In this document: positions 45,359 to 55,400 of the stretch, piece by piece | Numbering within the stretch: position 1 is the stretch's first letter | How the letters are laid out: every line of letters starts with the position of its first letter | NCBI GenBank assembly: GCA_902629495.1 | Contig: CACORA010000005.1 | Location: forward strand, 1-64,000 | Direction of reading: 5' to 3' | Source: Planctomycetaceae bacterium | GTDB lineage: Bacteria > Planctomycetota > Planctomycetia > Pirellulales > UBA1268 | Length of the DNA stretch: 64,000 bases | Position numbers and translations under genes: made by a program | Notes under the pieces: model-generated | Databases searched by the model: none | Told to the model about the DNA's origin: nothing | The model's input: the letters and a program-made list of their open reading frames with translations, nothing else

Positions 45359-46402
45359 TCAGGTACGGTGAACTTTATAAAAAAGGGCAGAGCATCCATC
45401 AGAGGTTGAGATAGGCTTTCCATGTGGAAGAAAGCCTGCCTCAGCAAGCATCGCGTGATGTTCAGAAAGTGTGTAACACGTGCCTTCTCCGAGGGTCAGT
45501 TTGAATAAGGTGAGCGCATAACATGCCATCCATAGTGCATGTATCCACTCAGAATCAGATGTATAGTGAGTCGTTAGGAGTGGTTCATGAATGCAAACGA
45601 CCCCACCTTCTGAAATGCTATTGCGAATATTCTTAAGAATTTTAGTGTATTTCCGAGGCTGCCAGTCGTGGGCTGTATTGGAAAGAATATAAATATCTGC
45701 TTGTGGAACGGCAGAAAAAAAATTTGTTTCATGTAGCACAATCTTGTTGGTATCTATTTGTTCGCGAGCCATAATCGCGCGCACAAACGTCATTGCATTG
45801 CATCTGTCGACGACAAGGGATTTTTGAAGAGTAGGTATTTTCTGAAGACATGCATTCACTACATATGGCGAGCCGGCTCCTATGTCAGCAAGTGTTTCGC
45901 ATGATGGTGCCACTGCAGCGAGGCCCAACGCCAGAGGTTCTGCAAAATTCCGTGCCCGTGCCGCAAGTCCATATGCAATCTCCTGAGCACCAGCCGTATC
46001 ATCCATGATACTCGAGTCATTATCGTGGTGGCTGTAAAGAGGGACGGATTGTTTGTGAGGATTGCCTCGAAGGATGTTGATCAGATCCTCAACGTTTTCA
46101 CCGCTACCCATTGCAAGATATGGCTTGCGGCTTGTTGGAAGATCTTCAGACAAGCATTCTTTGGCAAGTTGTGTGAGACGAAAGGAACCCTCACGTGTTT
46201 CAAGAATTCCCATTACATTCAGAAGAGAGAAAAACGTACGTGCACCCTGCCACGTAAAGCCAAGTTCTTCACCCAGTGATGCCTGGGAGAATTCATGATC
46301 TCCCATGAGTTTGATGAGCTTGATCCGCATGACGACTCGAAGGGCAAGGGCGGCTTCTTCAAATCGCAATAATGCGTACAGTCTTTCAGGTCCAGGCATC
46401 AT
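45359..46402 (-). CDS. SAM-dependent O-methyltransferase-like protein
   Basis: A 347-residue cytoplasmic protein built like small-molecule O-methyltransferases. N-terminal winged-helix dimerisation part about 1-85 ('GFTWQGARTFFSLLNVMGILETREGSFRLTQLA'), a middle linker, then a Rossmann domain with SAM-binding motif D173-I-G-A-G-S178, 'VVDRCNAMTFVRAIM', 'ADIYILSNTAHDW' and 'GGVVCIHEPLL' as in the plant/bacterial O-methyltransferase family. The catalytic His is plausibly H in 'NTAHDW'. It begins 6 bp after the stop of the beta-lactamase-family gene, so the two form an operon. Substrate unknown. It lacks a signal peptide, unlike its neighbours. Confidence 0.83.
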   Translation of the reverse strand: MMPGPERLYALLRFEEAALALRVVMRIKLIKLMGDHEFSQASLGEELGFTWQGARTFFSLLNVMGILETREGSFRLTQLAKECLSEDLPTSRKPYLAMGSGENVEDLINILRGNPHKQSVPLYSHHDNDSSIMDDTAGAQEIAYGLAARARNFAEPLALGLAAVAPSCETLADIGAGSPYVVNACLQKIPTLQKSLVVDRCNAMTFVRAIMAREQIDTNKIVLHETNFFSAVPQADIYILSNTAHDWQPRKYTKILKNIRNSISEGGVVCIHEPLLTTHYTSDSEWIHALWMACYALTLFKLTLGEGTCYTLSEHHAMLAEAGFLPHGKPISTSDGCSALFYKVHRT

Positions 46403-46408
46403 TTCACT

Positions 46409-47647
46409 TCAGGGTTTGTCAAATGCCGGTAATAACATCTGTGGAATTTTACGAAGCATGGTGCCCATGCCTTTATTATGTGAGGTGACAACAGCAATCA
46501 AATCGAGGTCGGGAAAGAGAAAAAGGAATTGTCCACCTGCGCCTCGTCCTTGTTTTGATTGATACAGTCTTCCTGCCACCTCAAAGTTTTCGGTCCACCA
46601 AAAATACCCATAGGATGTATTGGAACCTGTTTTCTGAAGAGGACTGGTGGCGCGGTCAAGAAATGCTTCAGGAAGAAGTTGATTTCCATTCCAGCGACCG
46701 TGTGATAGTACCAGGAGGCCTATCTTTACCATGTCACGGGAGCAAAAACTGGATCCAGCAGCCGCCTTTGGCAGACCACTAACATCTGTTTGCCAGTGGT
46801 AGTTGCTAATACCTAAAGGCAGTAGCAGCTGGGTGCGAATAAAGTCATCTGCAGTGCCAGGGACAGCAGACTCGAGTACCTGCATCGTGATCGATGGATC
46901 AGAAGACTGATACTTAAAGGCCCGAGGTGGAGCAGGAATGGCAGAGCTGTTTTCTAGAAACGCCTGAACATGCCCCTGACCATGAAGTAGTTGTGGCGTT
47001 TGGCGAAGGAGCCGAGTCTTTTGATCACTGAGTCGAATACCTGAAGTCATTTGCATCACTTGATCAAGGGTTATTGCATGCGCTCCTTTGACAAGAGATG
47101 TTCGATCAAGTCCTTTGAGAAATGAGATAATTGGTTTATCAAGGTCGGCCATCGAGAGATATCCCAACGCGATAGCTCTTCCAATGGCTAGAGTAGTGTA
47201 CGACTTGGTGATTGACATCTGGTAATGTGGATAGTTGATTCGTCCACGTCGGTAGTACGACTCGAAAAGAAGCTTGCCTTGATAGCAGATTAGGAGACTG
47301 TCGATCTGACCGATCTTTGGATTTTCTGAACGATCAGCGATTTCGTGAGCAAAGCGCAGCACATGATCTCGTTGCCCTCCATCAACACCAAGTGTTCCTA
47401 CTTCAAGCCCATCATGTCGGTTCTCTGGAGAGATATTTATAAACGGTTGTGGAAGATCTGGAATTTTCTGTTCGAGTTGATATGAGATATCTTGAGCACT
47501 CAGACCAGGAACCTCAGGGGCAAGACCATTGGCGATGCGTGTCTCTGACGCTAGACCAGTTGCGCAGATCAGCACGAGCATAGCGGTTGAGAACAAAAAG
47601 AAGACAGAACGCTTCCAAGTAGTCGTGAGATGCAATTGGGTACGCAT
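46409..47647 (-). CDS. Beta-lactamase family serine hydrolase (class C-like), exported
   Basis: A 412-residue serine hydrolase. ATG 47647 begins a signal peptide (hydrophobic 14-33, 'CATGLASE'). Nucleophile motif S145-I-T-K148 ('YQMSITKSYTTLAIGRAI'), second-motif tyrosine probably in 'AFKYQSSDPS' , 'LDQVMQMTSGIRL', 'GLLVLSHGRWNGNQLLPEAFLDRAT', and 'YGYFWWTENFE'. This group contains esterases, D-peptidases and beta-lactamases; substrate cannot be fixed. Resistance is unlikely to be its role. It precedes the methyltransferase by 6 bp. Confidence 0.88.
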   Translation of the reverse strand: MRTQLHLTTTWKRSVFFLFSTAMLVLICATGLASETRIANGLAPEVPGLSAQDISYQLEQKIPDLPQPFINISPENRHDGLEVGTLGVDGGQRDHVLRFAHEIADRSENPKIGQIDSLLICYQGKLLFESYYRRGRINYPHYQMSITKSYTTLAIGRAIALGYLSMADLDKPIISFLKGLDRTSLVKGAHAITLDQVMQMTSGIRLSDQKTRLLRQTPQLLHGQGHVQAFLENSSAIPAPPRAFKYQSSDPSITMQVLESAVPGTADDFIRTQLLLPLGISNYHWQTDVSGLPKAAAGSSFCSRDMVKIGLLVLSHGRWNGNQLLPEAFLDRATSPLQKTGSNTSYGYFWWTENFEVAGRLYQSKQGRGAGGQFLFLFPDLDLIAVVTSHNKGMGTMLRKIPQMLLPAFDKP

Positions 47648-47700
47648 GATAGCCTTGGTGTCGATCCACACACAGTGAATAATTAAATAACGAATAGGTC

Positions 47701-49344
47701 TTAGCCTTCTGCTGGGGCCATTGCTTTTTTCCAGCCTGCACGGAGTTGTCTCGTGAGTTGCTGAACAAGCGCTGGGTGTTGGTAGGCAATGTTGTGTTTT
47801 TCATATGGATCTGTTTGATGATCAAACAACTCGATAAATACAGGTAAGTCGTCAGGATGTCTACGATCCTGCCACACAACAAGGCGATAGTGATCGGTAC
47901 GCATGGAATAGCCCATCAAGTGTTCCTCAAAGAGTTCACGCTCCCATCGAGCACCCTGTTGATTGATAATGCGCTGCTCCACTTCTTTAATCAATGGGCC
48001 AAACCACGTTTCTCTCATGCCGTGAGAGAGTGGATTGGCTGCCCATTCTCTGAGTGCTGGGTTAGGATATTGACTAAAAGCTGCTTTTTTCCATTGCTTG
48101 TTTGGATCATTGAGGAGCGGTAGAAAACTCTGGCCTTCAAGATGTTTGGGTTTTGAAACATTCGCAAGATCACAAAGTGTTGGAAAAAGATCTACAAGTT
48201 CAACGAGTGCATTCGATTTTTTTCCTCGAATTTTCATATCCGGTGTAGAGAGAATCAAAGGTACTCTGGTTGCTATTTCATAGTTTGTCGCTTTTCCCCA
48301 TACGCCCATGTCACCAAGATGCCATCCATGATCACCCCATACAACGATGATCGTGTTGTTGCGCAGTCCACTATTGTCGAGGGCCTCAAGGAGGAGACCG
48401 ATCTGGGCATCAACATAACTCGTGCTCGCGAGATATGCATGCTTGAGCGTGCGCGCTAACTGTTGGTCAAGAGGGCCATATTTTGGAATATTGGATCGAG
48501 TACGGAGTTCAAAAGAGGCATGAAGTCCCATCGCCGCACCATGTGTTGGTGGTGTTTCATCAGCCAGAATCGGTATCTTCGATGGGTCATAGAGATCCCA
48601 GTATTTTACTGGAGCACACCAGTTGAGGTGAGGAAGAACATAACCCATGGCGAGAAAAAAAGGCTTATTGTTTTCGGCCATCTCACGCATGGTCTTAATT
48701 GCGAGCAACGTGTTGTATCCGTCGATATAGGCATGGTCCGGAACATCCGCCTTCTCGAAAGCCGGACCACTTGCCAGCCCGCGTCGAGCTGCGTCTCCAT
48801 ATTTAGCAAACATCTGCTCAAAATTTTTCTTTCGAAGCTGTATGTTCTCAGGAAGTCGATACGGTCCGTTTGGCTTCTTAATGTTGGGTCCAAGCTGTTT
48901 GGCAGCATCTCGACTCCATGAACGGCCATCATCTGTATCACCGTTATGAAATATTTTTCCAACATACGCAGCGTCATATCCATTCGCAATCAAATGTTCT
49001 GGAAGTGTCAGAATATCTGGCTGGAGCTCTCGGAGAGCAACATGATTATGAAAGAGCCCTGTTGTTTCTGGGCGAACTCCAGTCATGAGACTTGCTCGTG
49101 ATGGTCGGCAGATGGCCTGCTGGCAATAGGCACGATTGAAGAGAAGTCCGCGATCAGCCAGTTCGTTTAGATGGGGCGTCTGAGCAATGGGAGAACCATA
49201 ACATCCAAGCTCAGGCCGGAGATCATCAACGGCAATAAAAAGAATATTTGGTTGTTCAGCAGCGCGAATACAATCGACACTTACCAAGCGCGTAGCTGCC
49301 GTTAGGAAGAAAAAGACAAAAGATAAATATTGAGAATGGTTCAT
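47701..49344 (-). CDS. Sulfatase, iduronate-2-sulfatase-like
   Basis: A 547-residue exported sulfatase. Signal peptide about 1-29 ('RAAE'). Metal site 'NILFIAVDDLRPELGCYGS' (D40/D41), formylglycine site C79-R-P-S-R83-ASLMTG, 'AAYVGKIFHNGD', 'WGDHGWHLGDMGVWGKATNYEIATRVPLIL', 'ELFDHQTDPYEKHNIA'. These match the iduronate-2-sulfatase-like group. There is no good ribosome site before ATG 49344. It lies between the serine hydrolase and another sulfatase, all on one strand. Confidence 0.93.
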   Translation of the reverse strand: MNHSQYLSFVFFFLTAATRLVSVDCIRAAEQPNILFIAVDDLRPELGCYGSPIAQTPHLNELADRGLLFNRAYCQQAICRPSRASLMTGVRPETTGLFHNHVALRELQPDILTLPEHLIANGYDAAYVGKIFHNGDTDDGRSWSRDAAKQLGPNIKKPNGPYRLPENIQLRKKNFEQMFAKYGDAARRGLASGPAFEKADVPDHAYIDGYNTLLAIKTMREMAENNKPFFLAMGYVLPHLNWCAPVKYWDLYDPSKIPILADETPPTHGAAMGLHASFELRTRSNIPKYGPLDQQLARTLKHAYLASTSYVDAQIGLLLEALDNSGLRNNTIIVVWGDHGWHLGDMGVWGKATNYEIATRVPLILSTPDMKIRGKKSNALVELVDLFPTLCDLANVSKPKHLEGQSFLPLLNDPNKQWKKAAFSQYPNPALREWAANPLSHGMRETWFGPLIKEVEQRIINQQGARWERELFEEHLMGYSMRTDHYRLVVWQDRRHPDDLPVFIELFDHQTDPYEKHNIAYQHPALVQQLTRQLRAGWKKAMAPAEG

Positions 49345-49446
49345 GTATAAACAAAAAAAGAGAACACACCGACGAATTGATGAACGTATCTATCGTATTT
49401 TAGGACAAAGCAGTCAGACGCGCAGAGGACCAATGATACGAAAAGA

Positions 49447-50910
49447 TTAGTTGCGCGTCCGTCCTCTATCGACTACGGATTGCAGTTCATTGGTGAGTCG
49501 TCTAACAATTTCTGGATGGTCTTCATAAAGGTTATTGCTTTCCTGTAAGTCTTCGGCAAGGTTGTAGAGTTGACCTTCTGATCGCGTCACCTCCTTTTTT
49601 TCGTTATCCGAAAATCCACCGGAGCCCTTTCCAGTAATAAGTTTCCATGGGCCTGAGCGAAAAGCCATTAGTTTACGACCAGCCTGAATAGCCAAGGAAG
49701 GCCGAACAACATGATCGTCACCAAGGAGGATGGGCAGAAAACTAAAACTATCTGGGCCTGCATCCTCAGGCAATTTGGTATCTGTCAGATCAGCGAATGT
49801 AGCCAGCATGTCGCAGAACGATATCGTCTGATCAGAACGAGAACCTCCTTGAATCCTGTCAGGCCATCGTGCGATAAAAGGCATTCGATGGCCACCCTCC
49901 CATGCATCAGCCTTCATTCCCCGCAGGGAGCCAACGGAAGAGTGATGAAAACGTTTACGATCATGTTGATACCATACAGGACCATTATCTGATGAAAAAA
50001 AGACAAGTGTGTTTCCCTTCATTCCATGATGATCCAGTGCAGCAAGCACCCGGCCAATCATGTGATCTACCATCATCACAAAGTCACCATACATTCCTAC
50101 GTCACTTTTCCCGGTAAAGTCTTTTGAGGGAAGCCATGGCGTATGCGGTGCTGGATAGGCGAGATAAAGCATCATTGGTGATGTGCCATCTCCATTACTG
50201 TGCTTGTTAATCACTGCAATAGCTTCGTCAGTAAATCGAGGCAGTACATCTTCAAGTTGTAAGTCGGGTGCAATGCCACCAGCTCTCCAGAAGGCACCCT
50301 GAATCGGGCTCCAACCTTCTGTTGCATTGGCTGCGATGGTGTTGGTTGGTGGTTGGACAGCAGTTCTATTACGAATGTAAAAATAGGGCGGAATATCGGT
50401 CGAAGCTCGAATTCCAAAAAAATAATCGAAGCCCCGGTCAACGGGTCCACCAAGAAGTGGTCTATCAAAGCCATTTTCATCAAAGCCAAGATGCCATTTG
50501 CCAACCATAGACGTCTGATATCCATGTGACTTCAGCAGGGATGCAATGGTCATTCGCTCAGGATCGATGGTTGCCTGTTTTTTCCATGCGCCTGAGTTGG
50601 CACGAAATGGGTATTGACCTGTCAGAAGTCCATACCGTGATACATGGCATAACGGACCAGCAGCATGGGCATCTGTGAAGATCATGCCTTCCTGAGCCAA
50701 CTTTTCTATATTCGGCATGCGAATTTTCGAAGATTGATTAAATGGACGTGGATCGCCATATCCCATGTCATCCACAAGGATGAAGACAATATGTGGGAGA
50801 CTATCAGTGTCACTTGCAATTGTGATATTACTTGTGACCACAGCAGCAATTAACGAAAATATAAAATGCATCACGCGACACAAAGATGCGCTATGGCTAG
50901 TGATTTGCAT
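49447..50910 (-). CDS. Sulfatase with atypical C-H-V-S-R site
   Basis: A 487-residue exported sulfatase (signal peptide about 12-33, 'ITIASD'). Metal site 'IVFILVDDMGYGDPRPFN' (D47/D48), 'MVGKWHLGFD', 'FFSSDNGPVWYQHD' and 'SGPWKLITGKG' mark the family clearly. The formylglycine site reads C88-H-V-S-R92-Y-G-L-L-T-G: valine takes the place of the Pro/Ala of the standard C-x-[PA]-x-R. The neighbouring leucine/threonine/glycine tail is normal. The ribosome site GAGGACGAGGC precedes ATG 50910. Between two other sulfatases. Whether it is activated by the same formylglycine enzyme is open. Confidence 0.92.
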   Translation of the reverse strand: MQITSHSASLCRVMHFIFSLIAAVVTSNITIASDTDSLPHIVFILVDDMGYGDPRPFNQSSKIRMPNIEKLAQEGMIFTDAHAAGPLCHVSRYGLLTGQYPFRANSGAWKKQATIDPERMTIASLLKSHGYQTSMVGKWHLGFDENGFDRPLLGGPVDRGFDYFFGIRASTDIPPYFYIRNRTAVQPPTNTIAANATEGWSPIQGAFWRAGGIAPDLQLEDVLPRFTDEAIAVINKHSNGDGTSPMMLYLAYPAPHTPWLPSKDFTGKSDVGMYGDFVMMVDHMIGRVLAALDHHGMKGNTLVFFSSDNGPVWYQHDRKRFHHSSVGSLRGMKADAWEGGHRMPFIARWPDRIQGGSRSDQTISFCDMLATFADLTDTKLPEDAGPDSFSFLPILLGDDHVVRPSLAIQAGRKLMAFRSGPWKLITGKGSGGFSDNEKKEVTRSEGQLYNLAEDLQESNNLYEDHPEIVRRLTNELQSVVDRGRTRN

Positions 50911-51002
50911 GCCTCGTCCTCAATATGGAAACTCTGCTATTTGATGCGTTGTTCGTCAACGAAACGAAATAGGATTAGTTGCTATTTTCCGAATGAAATG
51001 AA

Positions 51003-52433
51003 TTATTTTTTTACAGTTCTTTCAGATTGTTTTTTGAATTCGCGTGTTGCCTTTGTCGGTAACCATTGACATAATTCATCAAGTACTTTTTTATGGCGAG
51101 GATCATCGACAAGATTGTGAAACTCATCGGCATCCGTTCGGTGGTTGTAGAGTTCTTTGGCACCATCTTTATAAATAATCAGTCGCCAGTCCCGATTACG
51201 GATGGAATGATTTCCAAAGTATGATGACGTGATGGCAGGTCGTATTCTTTTCGTGGTTGGATTATTGATTTGTGCACAAAGAGACGTCCCCTCAAGCTGT
51301 TTGGATTCCGGAAGACCACAGAGCTCTATCAATGTTGGATAGAGGTCAATCAGGCTGACCGCTTCACGACACGTTTCCGCAGGATGGATGTTGGGTCCGG
51401 CAATAAGTAAAGGAACACGCGTGGATTCTTCCCACAGTGTGCGTTTGGCCCAGTGCTGTTTTTCACCGAGATGAAATCCGTGATCACTCCACAGAACAAC
51501 AATAGTGTTATTTGCATGCATGCTTGAGTCGAGTGCATCAAGAACAGTGCCAACGCAGTGGTCCACAAAACTAATGGATGCTAAATAGGCTTGTGTGAGA
51601 TCTCGTTGCTTTCCAAATTGGAGGACACTTTTATGTGTCGGAGCAGCAGCATAGGTATTGATATCTAGAAAATTTTTCGGGAGATCATCTAAATCTGAAA
51701 GGGGATTATTCGGCAATGCAAGAGACGTGTGTTCATAGAGCGTGAACCAGTGTGGGGGTACGAAGAGAGGGACATGTGGTCGAAAAAAGCCAATGGACAT
51801 GAAGAACGGCTGACCAAAGTTGTTTTGTATGAGTTCGGCCGCATTGCATGCAAGCGCATAGTCGGCCATCTCATCGTCGGTTTCAGGATACGCACCCCAA
51901 TCCCAACTCCCACTCCAACTAGCAGGACGATTCATCGGTTTTTTAGGCCTGGGACTTCGTTGTCGCCCCAAAGAGGTATCAATGTCGCTCGAAAGACGTC
52001 CGCGAAAACCATGATGGAGTACTTTTCCACCAGAGATTGTGTGATATCCATGCGTCTTAAAATAGTTATGGATTGTTGGGCTATCTGTGAGTGTGGGGAG
52101 TTCGGCATAACTTGGTCCAAGCTCATAACTGCCATGGGTAGTCGCTGCCAATCCTGATAGGACACTGATGCGTGAGGCTGAACACACTGGTACAGCACAG
52201 TGTGCATTGATGAAGCTTCTTCCACGTCTGGCAAGTGCATCCATATGAGGCGTCTGAACATCCGGATGACCTCCAAGAAAGCCAGTCCAGTCATTGAGAT
52301 CATCGATACAGATCATCAGAACATTGGGATGGGTAGGTTTCCCAGAAGGCGCGGCATCCGTGTATCTGATGATGGGAAACCATGACCCAATAAAGACTGA
52401 TACAAGAACAATGGCTTGAAATTTTTTTTTCAT
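51003..52433 (-). CDS. Sulfatase, iduronate-2-sulfatase-like, C-S-A-S-R site
   Basis: A 476-residue exported sulfatase. Signal peptide about 1-28. Metal site 'NVLMICIDDLNDWTGFLGG' (D44/D45), formylglycine site C84-S-A-S-R88-ISVLSG (Ala in place of Pro is an accepted variant), 'SGGKVLHHGFRG', 'WSDHGFHLGEKQHWAKRTLWEESTRVPLLIAG' in pieces, 'IYKDGAKELYNHRTDADEF'. C-terminus is Lys-rich. It starts 18 bp after the stop of the large composite protein gene upstream, so it is probably in the same transcript. Confidence 0.93.
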   Translation of the reverse strand: MKKKFQAIVLVSVFIGSWFPIIRYTDAAPSGKPTHPNVLMICIDDLNDWTGFLGGHPDVQTPHMDALARRGRSFINAHCAVPVCSASRISVLSGLAATTHGSYELGPSYAELPTLTDSPTIHNYFKTHGYHTISGGKVLHHGFRGRLSSDIDTSLGRQRSPRPKKPMNRPASWSGSWDWGAYPETDDEMADYALACNAAELIQNNFGQPFFMSIGFFRPHVPLFVPPHWFTLYEHTSLALPNNPLSDLDDLPKNFLDINTYAAAPTHKSVLQFGKQRDLTQAYLASISFVDHCVGTVLDALDSSMHANNTIVVLWSDHGFHLGEKQHWAKRTLWEESTRVPLLIAGPNIHPAETCREAVSLIDLYPTLIELCGLPESKQLEGTSLCAQINNPTTKRIRPAITSSYFGNHSIRNRDWRLIIYKDGAKELYNHRTDADEFHNLVDDPRHKKVLDELCQWLPTKATREFKKQSERTVKK

Positions 52434-52451
52434 GTATACACCGCAGAACTA

Positions 52452-55400
52452 TCAGTCAGAGATGCCAGCAGCTTTCTTGAGTTTTTTCATTTCAGATTTT
52501 CCGCCGTCGCTTACTGCAAATACAAACTTTGCAAGGTCAAGAAAGGCGTTGCGATCTTTCAACTGCGCGACAAGACCAACTGGCATAGTTGAAATGGGTT
52601 GCTCGATAATATCATCGATATCGTCCATCGGTATGAGGCGTTTTTGCCCTTGGTCAGCAGGAAGACTGAGTACAATCTGAGTATCATCTTGGGAGACAAG
52701 GAATCCAGAGAGTAATTGTCCTTCAGCTGTAATGACATTGACAGACTGAAATCCCTTCTTAATTTTTTCAGATGGCCGAAGAATAGATTCGATAAGATGC
52801 TCTCTGGTCGATGCATCATCTTTTTCTGTCAGATGTGGTCCAAGCTGATAGCCATAAGACACAGCATGACAGGTCGCACAGGCGACTTTTTCGTTGAAAA
52901 ACAGTTTGGCTCCTCGAACGGCATTACCACGGGTGGATGCATCGGCAACGAGTTGTTTCAGTGGCTCCTTGTTCAGCATTGATGGCAGTTGAGGATTGAC
53001 TGGCTTATCCTCAACAAGTGCTGGACGACTTCCCTCGGGGAATGGATGTTCCGCAATAAGTTCTTCTGGGTTATAGAACTTTCTACGTGAGCGAGTCTCT
53101 GATCGAATTTTAGCGACGTCAGACTCACGAATAGTAGCTGCATCGTTTCCCCAACTATTACGCACGTAGGTGAGAACAGCAGCAATCTCACTATCAGTAA
53201 ACATCATACCAATGGCCGTCATTGGCGGGACACCACGGGCCGGTTCATATTGTTTGCCAGCGACGCGAATGGGTCCCCATATGCCATGTAATGTAAGTTT
53301 TATGAGCCTGTCTTTTTCACCGGTGACCCACTCACTTCCTACAAGTGGAGGGTAGATACCGGTAACACCCTTGCCATGGTCACGATGGCAGGTCATACAG
53401 GATCCTTCCTTGTAAAAAACCATCTGACCGAGCTCATAGACTCGTCGAAATTCCTTGTCAGAGAATTTTTTTGATTTTGTACGAACATTTTTTGGCTTCG
53501 CCGCACCTGGCAGTGTTCGTGCAAAGAGTTTTTCAACATCATCAATAATTTTATTACTGTCAAAAGCATTTGTATTTACTAACTGTTCAGCCTGATCACC
53601 TAATGTGAGCATGGCGCTGTTGAGGGCATTGCGAATCCATCGATCAGTAGGCTGAGATGCGACGGTGAGTGCTATTTCTGCACCGCGCTTTCCGCCAAGC
53701 CATGAAGCGGCCGAGAGTGCCTCAAGCCTGACTCGTGGATGAGGGTCTTGTGCTGCTTCAACAAGATAATGTTCAGGATGTTTGATGAGGTGCAGACAGT
53801 GCCTTACTACTCGAACTGCAGCAGCTCGAACGCGATGATCTGAAGCTTTCATACAGCGATCAAGAAGTGTGAGAGAAGGCTGCTGGTGGCCCCACGTTGC
53901 CCAGAGTGATTCAAGTTGAACTTGTACATCGGACGGATGTGCACTTGCAAAGGCCTCTGCTTTTGAAATGACAGCCGAGGCATCGCGTCCACGGAGTTCG
54001 CGTTGAGAACGCTTCCGAGCATTCATTTCGGGCAGTTTTAGATTTTCAAATAAGATATCAAGAGAAGCCCCAGCAACTTTTGGTGGTGTGACAAGAGGTC
54101 GTGAAGGGTACGTAATGCGATAGATACGACCGTAGACAGAATTTCGAAGAGGATCGCGAGCACTATGTTGCATGTGCCCAATCAAGGTGTTGTGCCAGTC
54201 AAGAAAGTAAAGACTTCCATCAGGAGCAATCTCTAAATCGCATGGACGAAAATTACCATCTGAAGACTGAATGAGATTCTGACGAAACTGACCCTTGATT
54301 TCACTGCCATCCTCAACCACAGAGAAATCTTTGATACCTAAAAATCCAATGGTGTTGGCGTAGAGATAATCACCCTGTACTTCATCCGGGAAGTGTCGTG
54401 AGGAAATGAATTCTGATCCAGATGTGGGTCGAATATGATGTTCGTAATTAAATTTTGAGACTTTTTCTATTTCCGCAGCATGTGGCATTTTGATGGAATA
54501 CCCAAGCATCCAAAAATGGGATCCTGAAGAGGCATCATTTACAAATGTCTGACCAAAAGCATCATGTGCAACACCCCATGGATTACTGACATCTGTTTGC
54601 ATGACCCGCTCAACTTTCCAAGAGTGAGGATCGAAACGCCAGACCCCACCATCAGTCATTCGCTCTGGACCCCAAGGAGTTTCTACCTGAGAGTGAAGAA
54701 AGCGACCTTCACACATATAGATTCCCCCTCCATGATCACTATCAAAGGCTGAGATTGCATGATGCGTATCATGAGAGTCAAAACCATCCAGAAGATACTC
54801 AGTTGTGTCAGCTCGTGAATCTCCATCGGTATCTTTGAGCAGCATCAGAAATGGCTCCTGCGAGAGATACACACCCTCAGGTGTCAACTCAAAGCCGATG
54901 GGCATATGGAGGCCGTCTGCGAAAACTATTTCTTTGTCGGCTCGACCATCTCCATTGGTATCTTCATAAATGAGGATCTTGTCGTTTGGTCGGTCATCCC
55001 CCGGCTTGTAGTGGGGATAGCTTGGCAACGTTGATACCCAGAGTCGTCCCTGATTATCAAATCGCATCTGACATGGGTTTCCAAGGTTGGGAAACTGCTG
55101 TTCCGATGCAAATAGTGAGACAGCGTAGCCATCAGGCAGCGTAAACATCGGCATCAACTCAGCTTCTTGAGTGATATATGTTGTGCTCCCATTTTTTTCA
55201 CTTTCAACGTAGTTTGTCTCAACAGGCGACAACGAACGGCTCTGTGAGTCATCGACAGATAAGGAGGTCGTCTGTCTCTTGGCAATGCGCCAAATGTTTT
55301 GGTCCCGTAAGACCGTCATCTGACGAATTTTTTCTATTTCTTCGGGATAGTTGAAATTTCCATATGGTGCCCATCGACGACCGTATGCATGCACGCCGTT

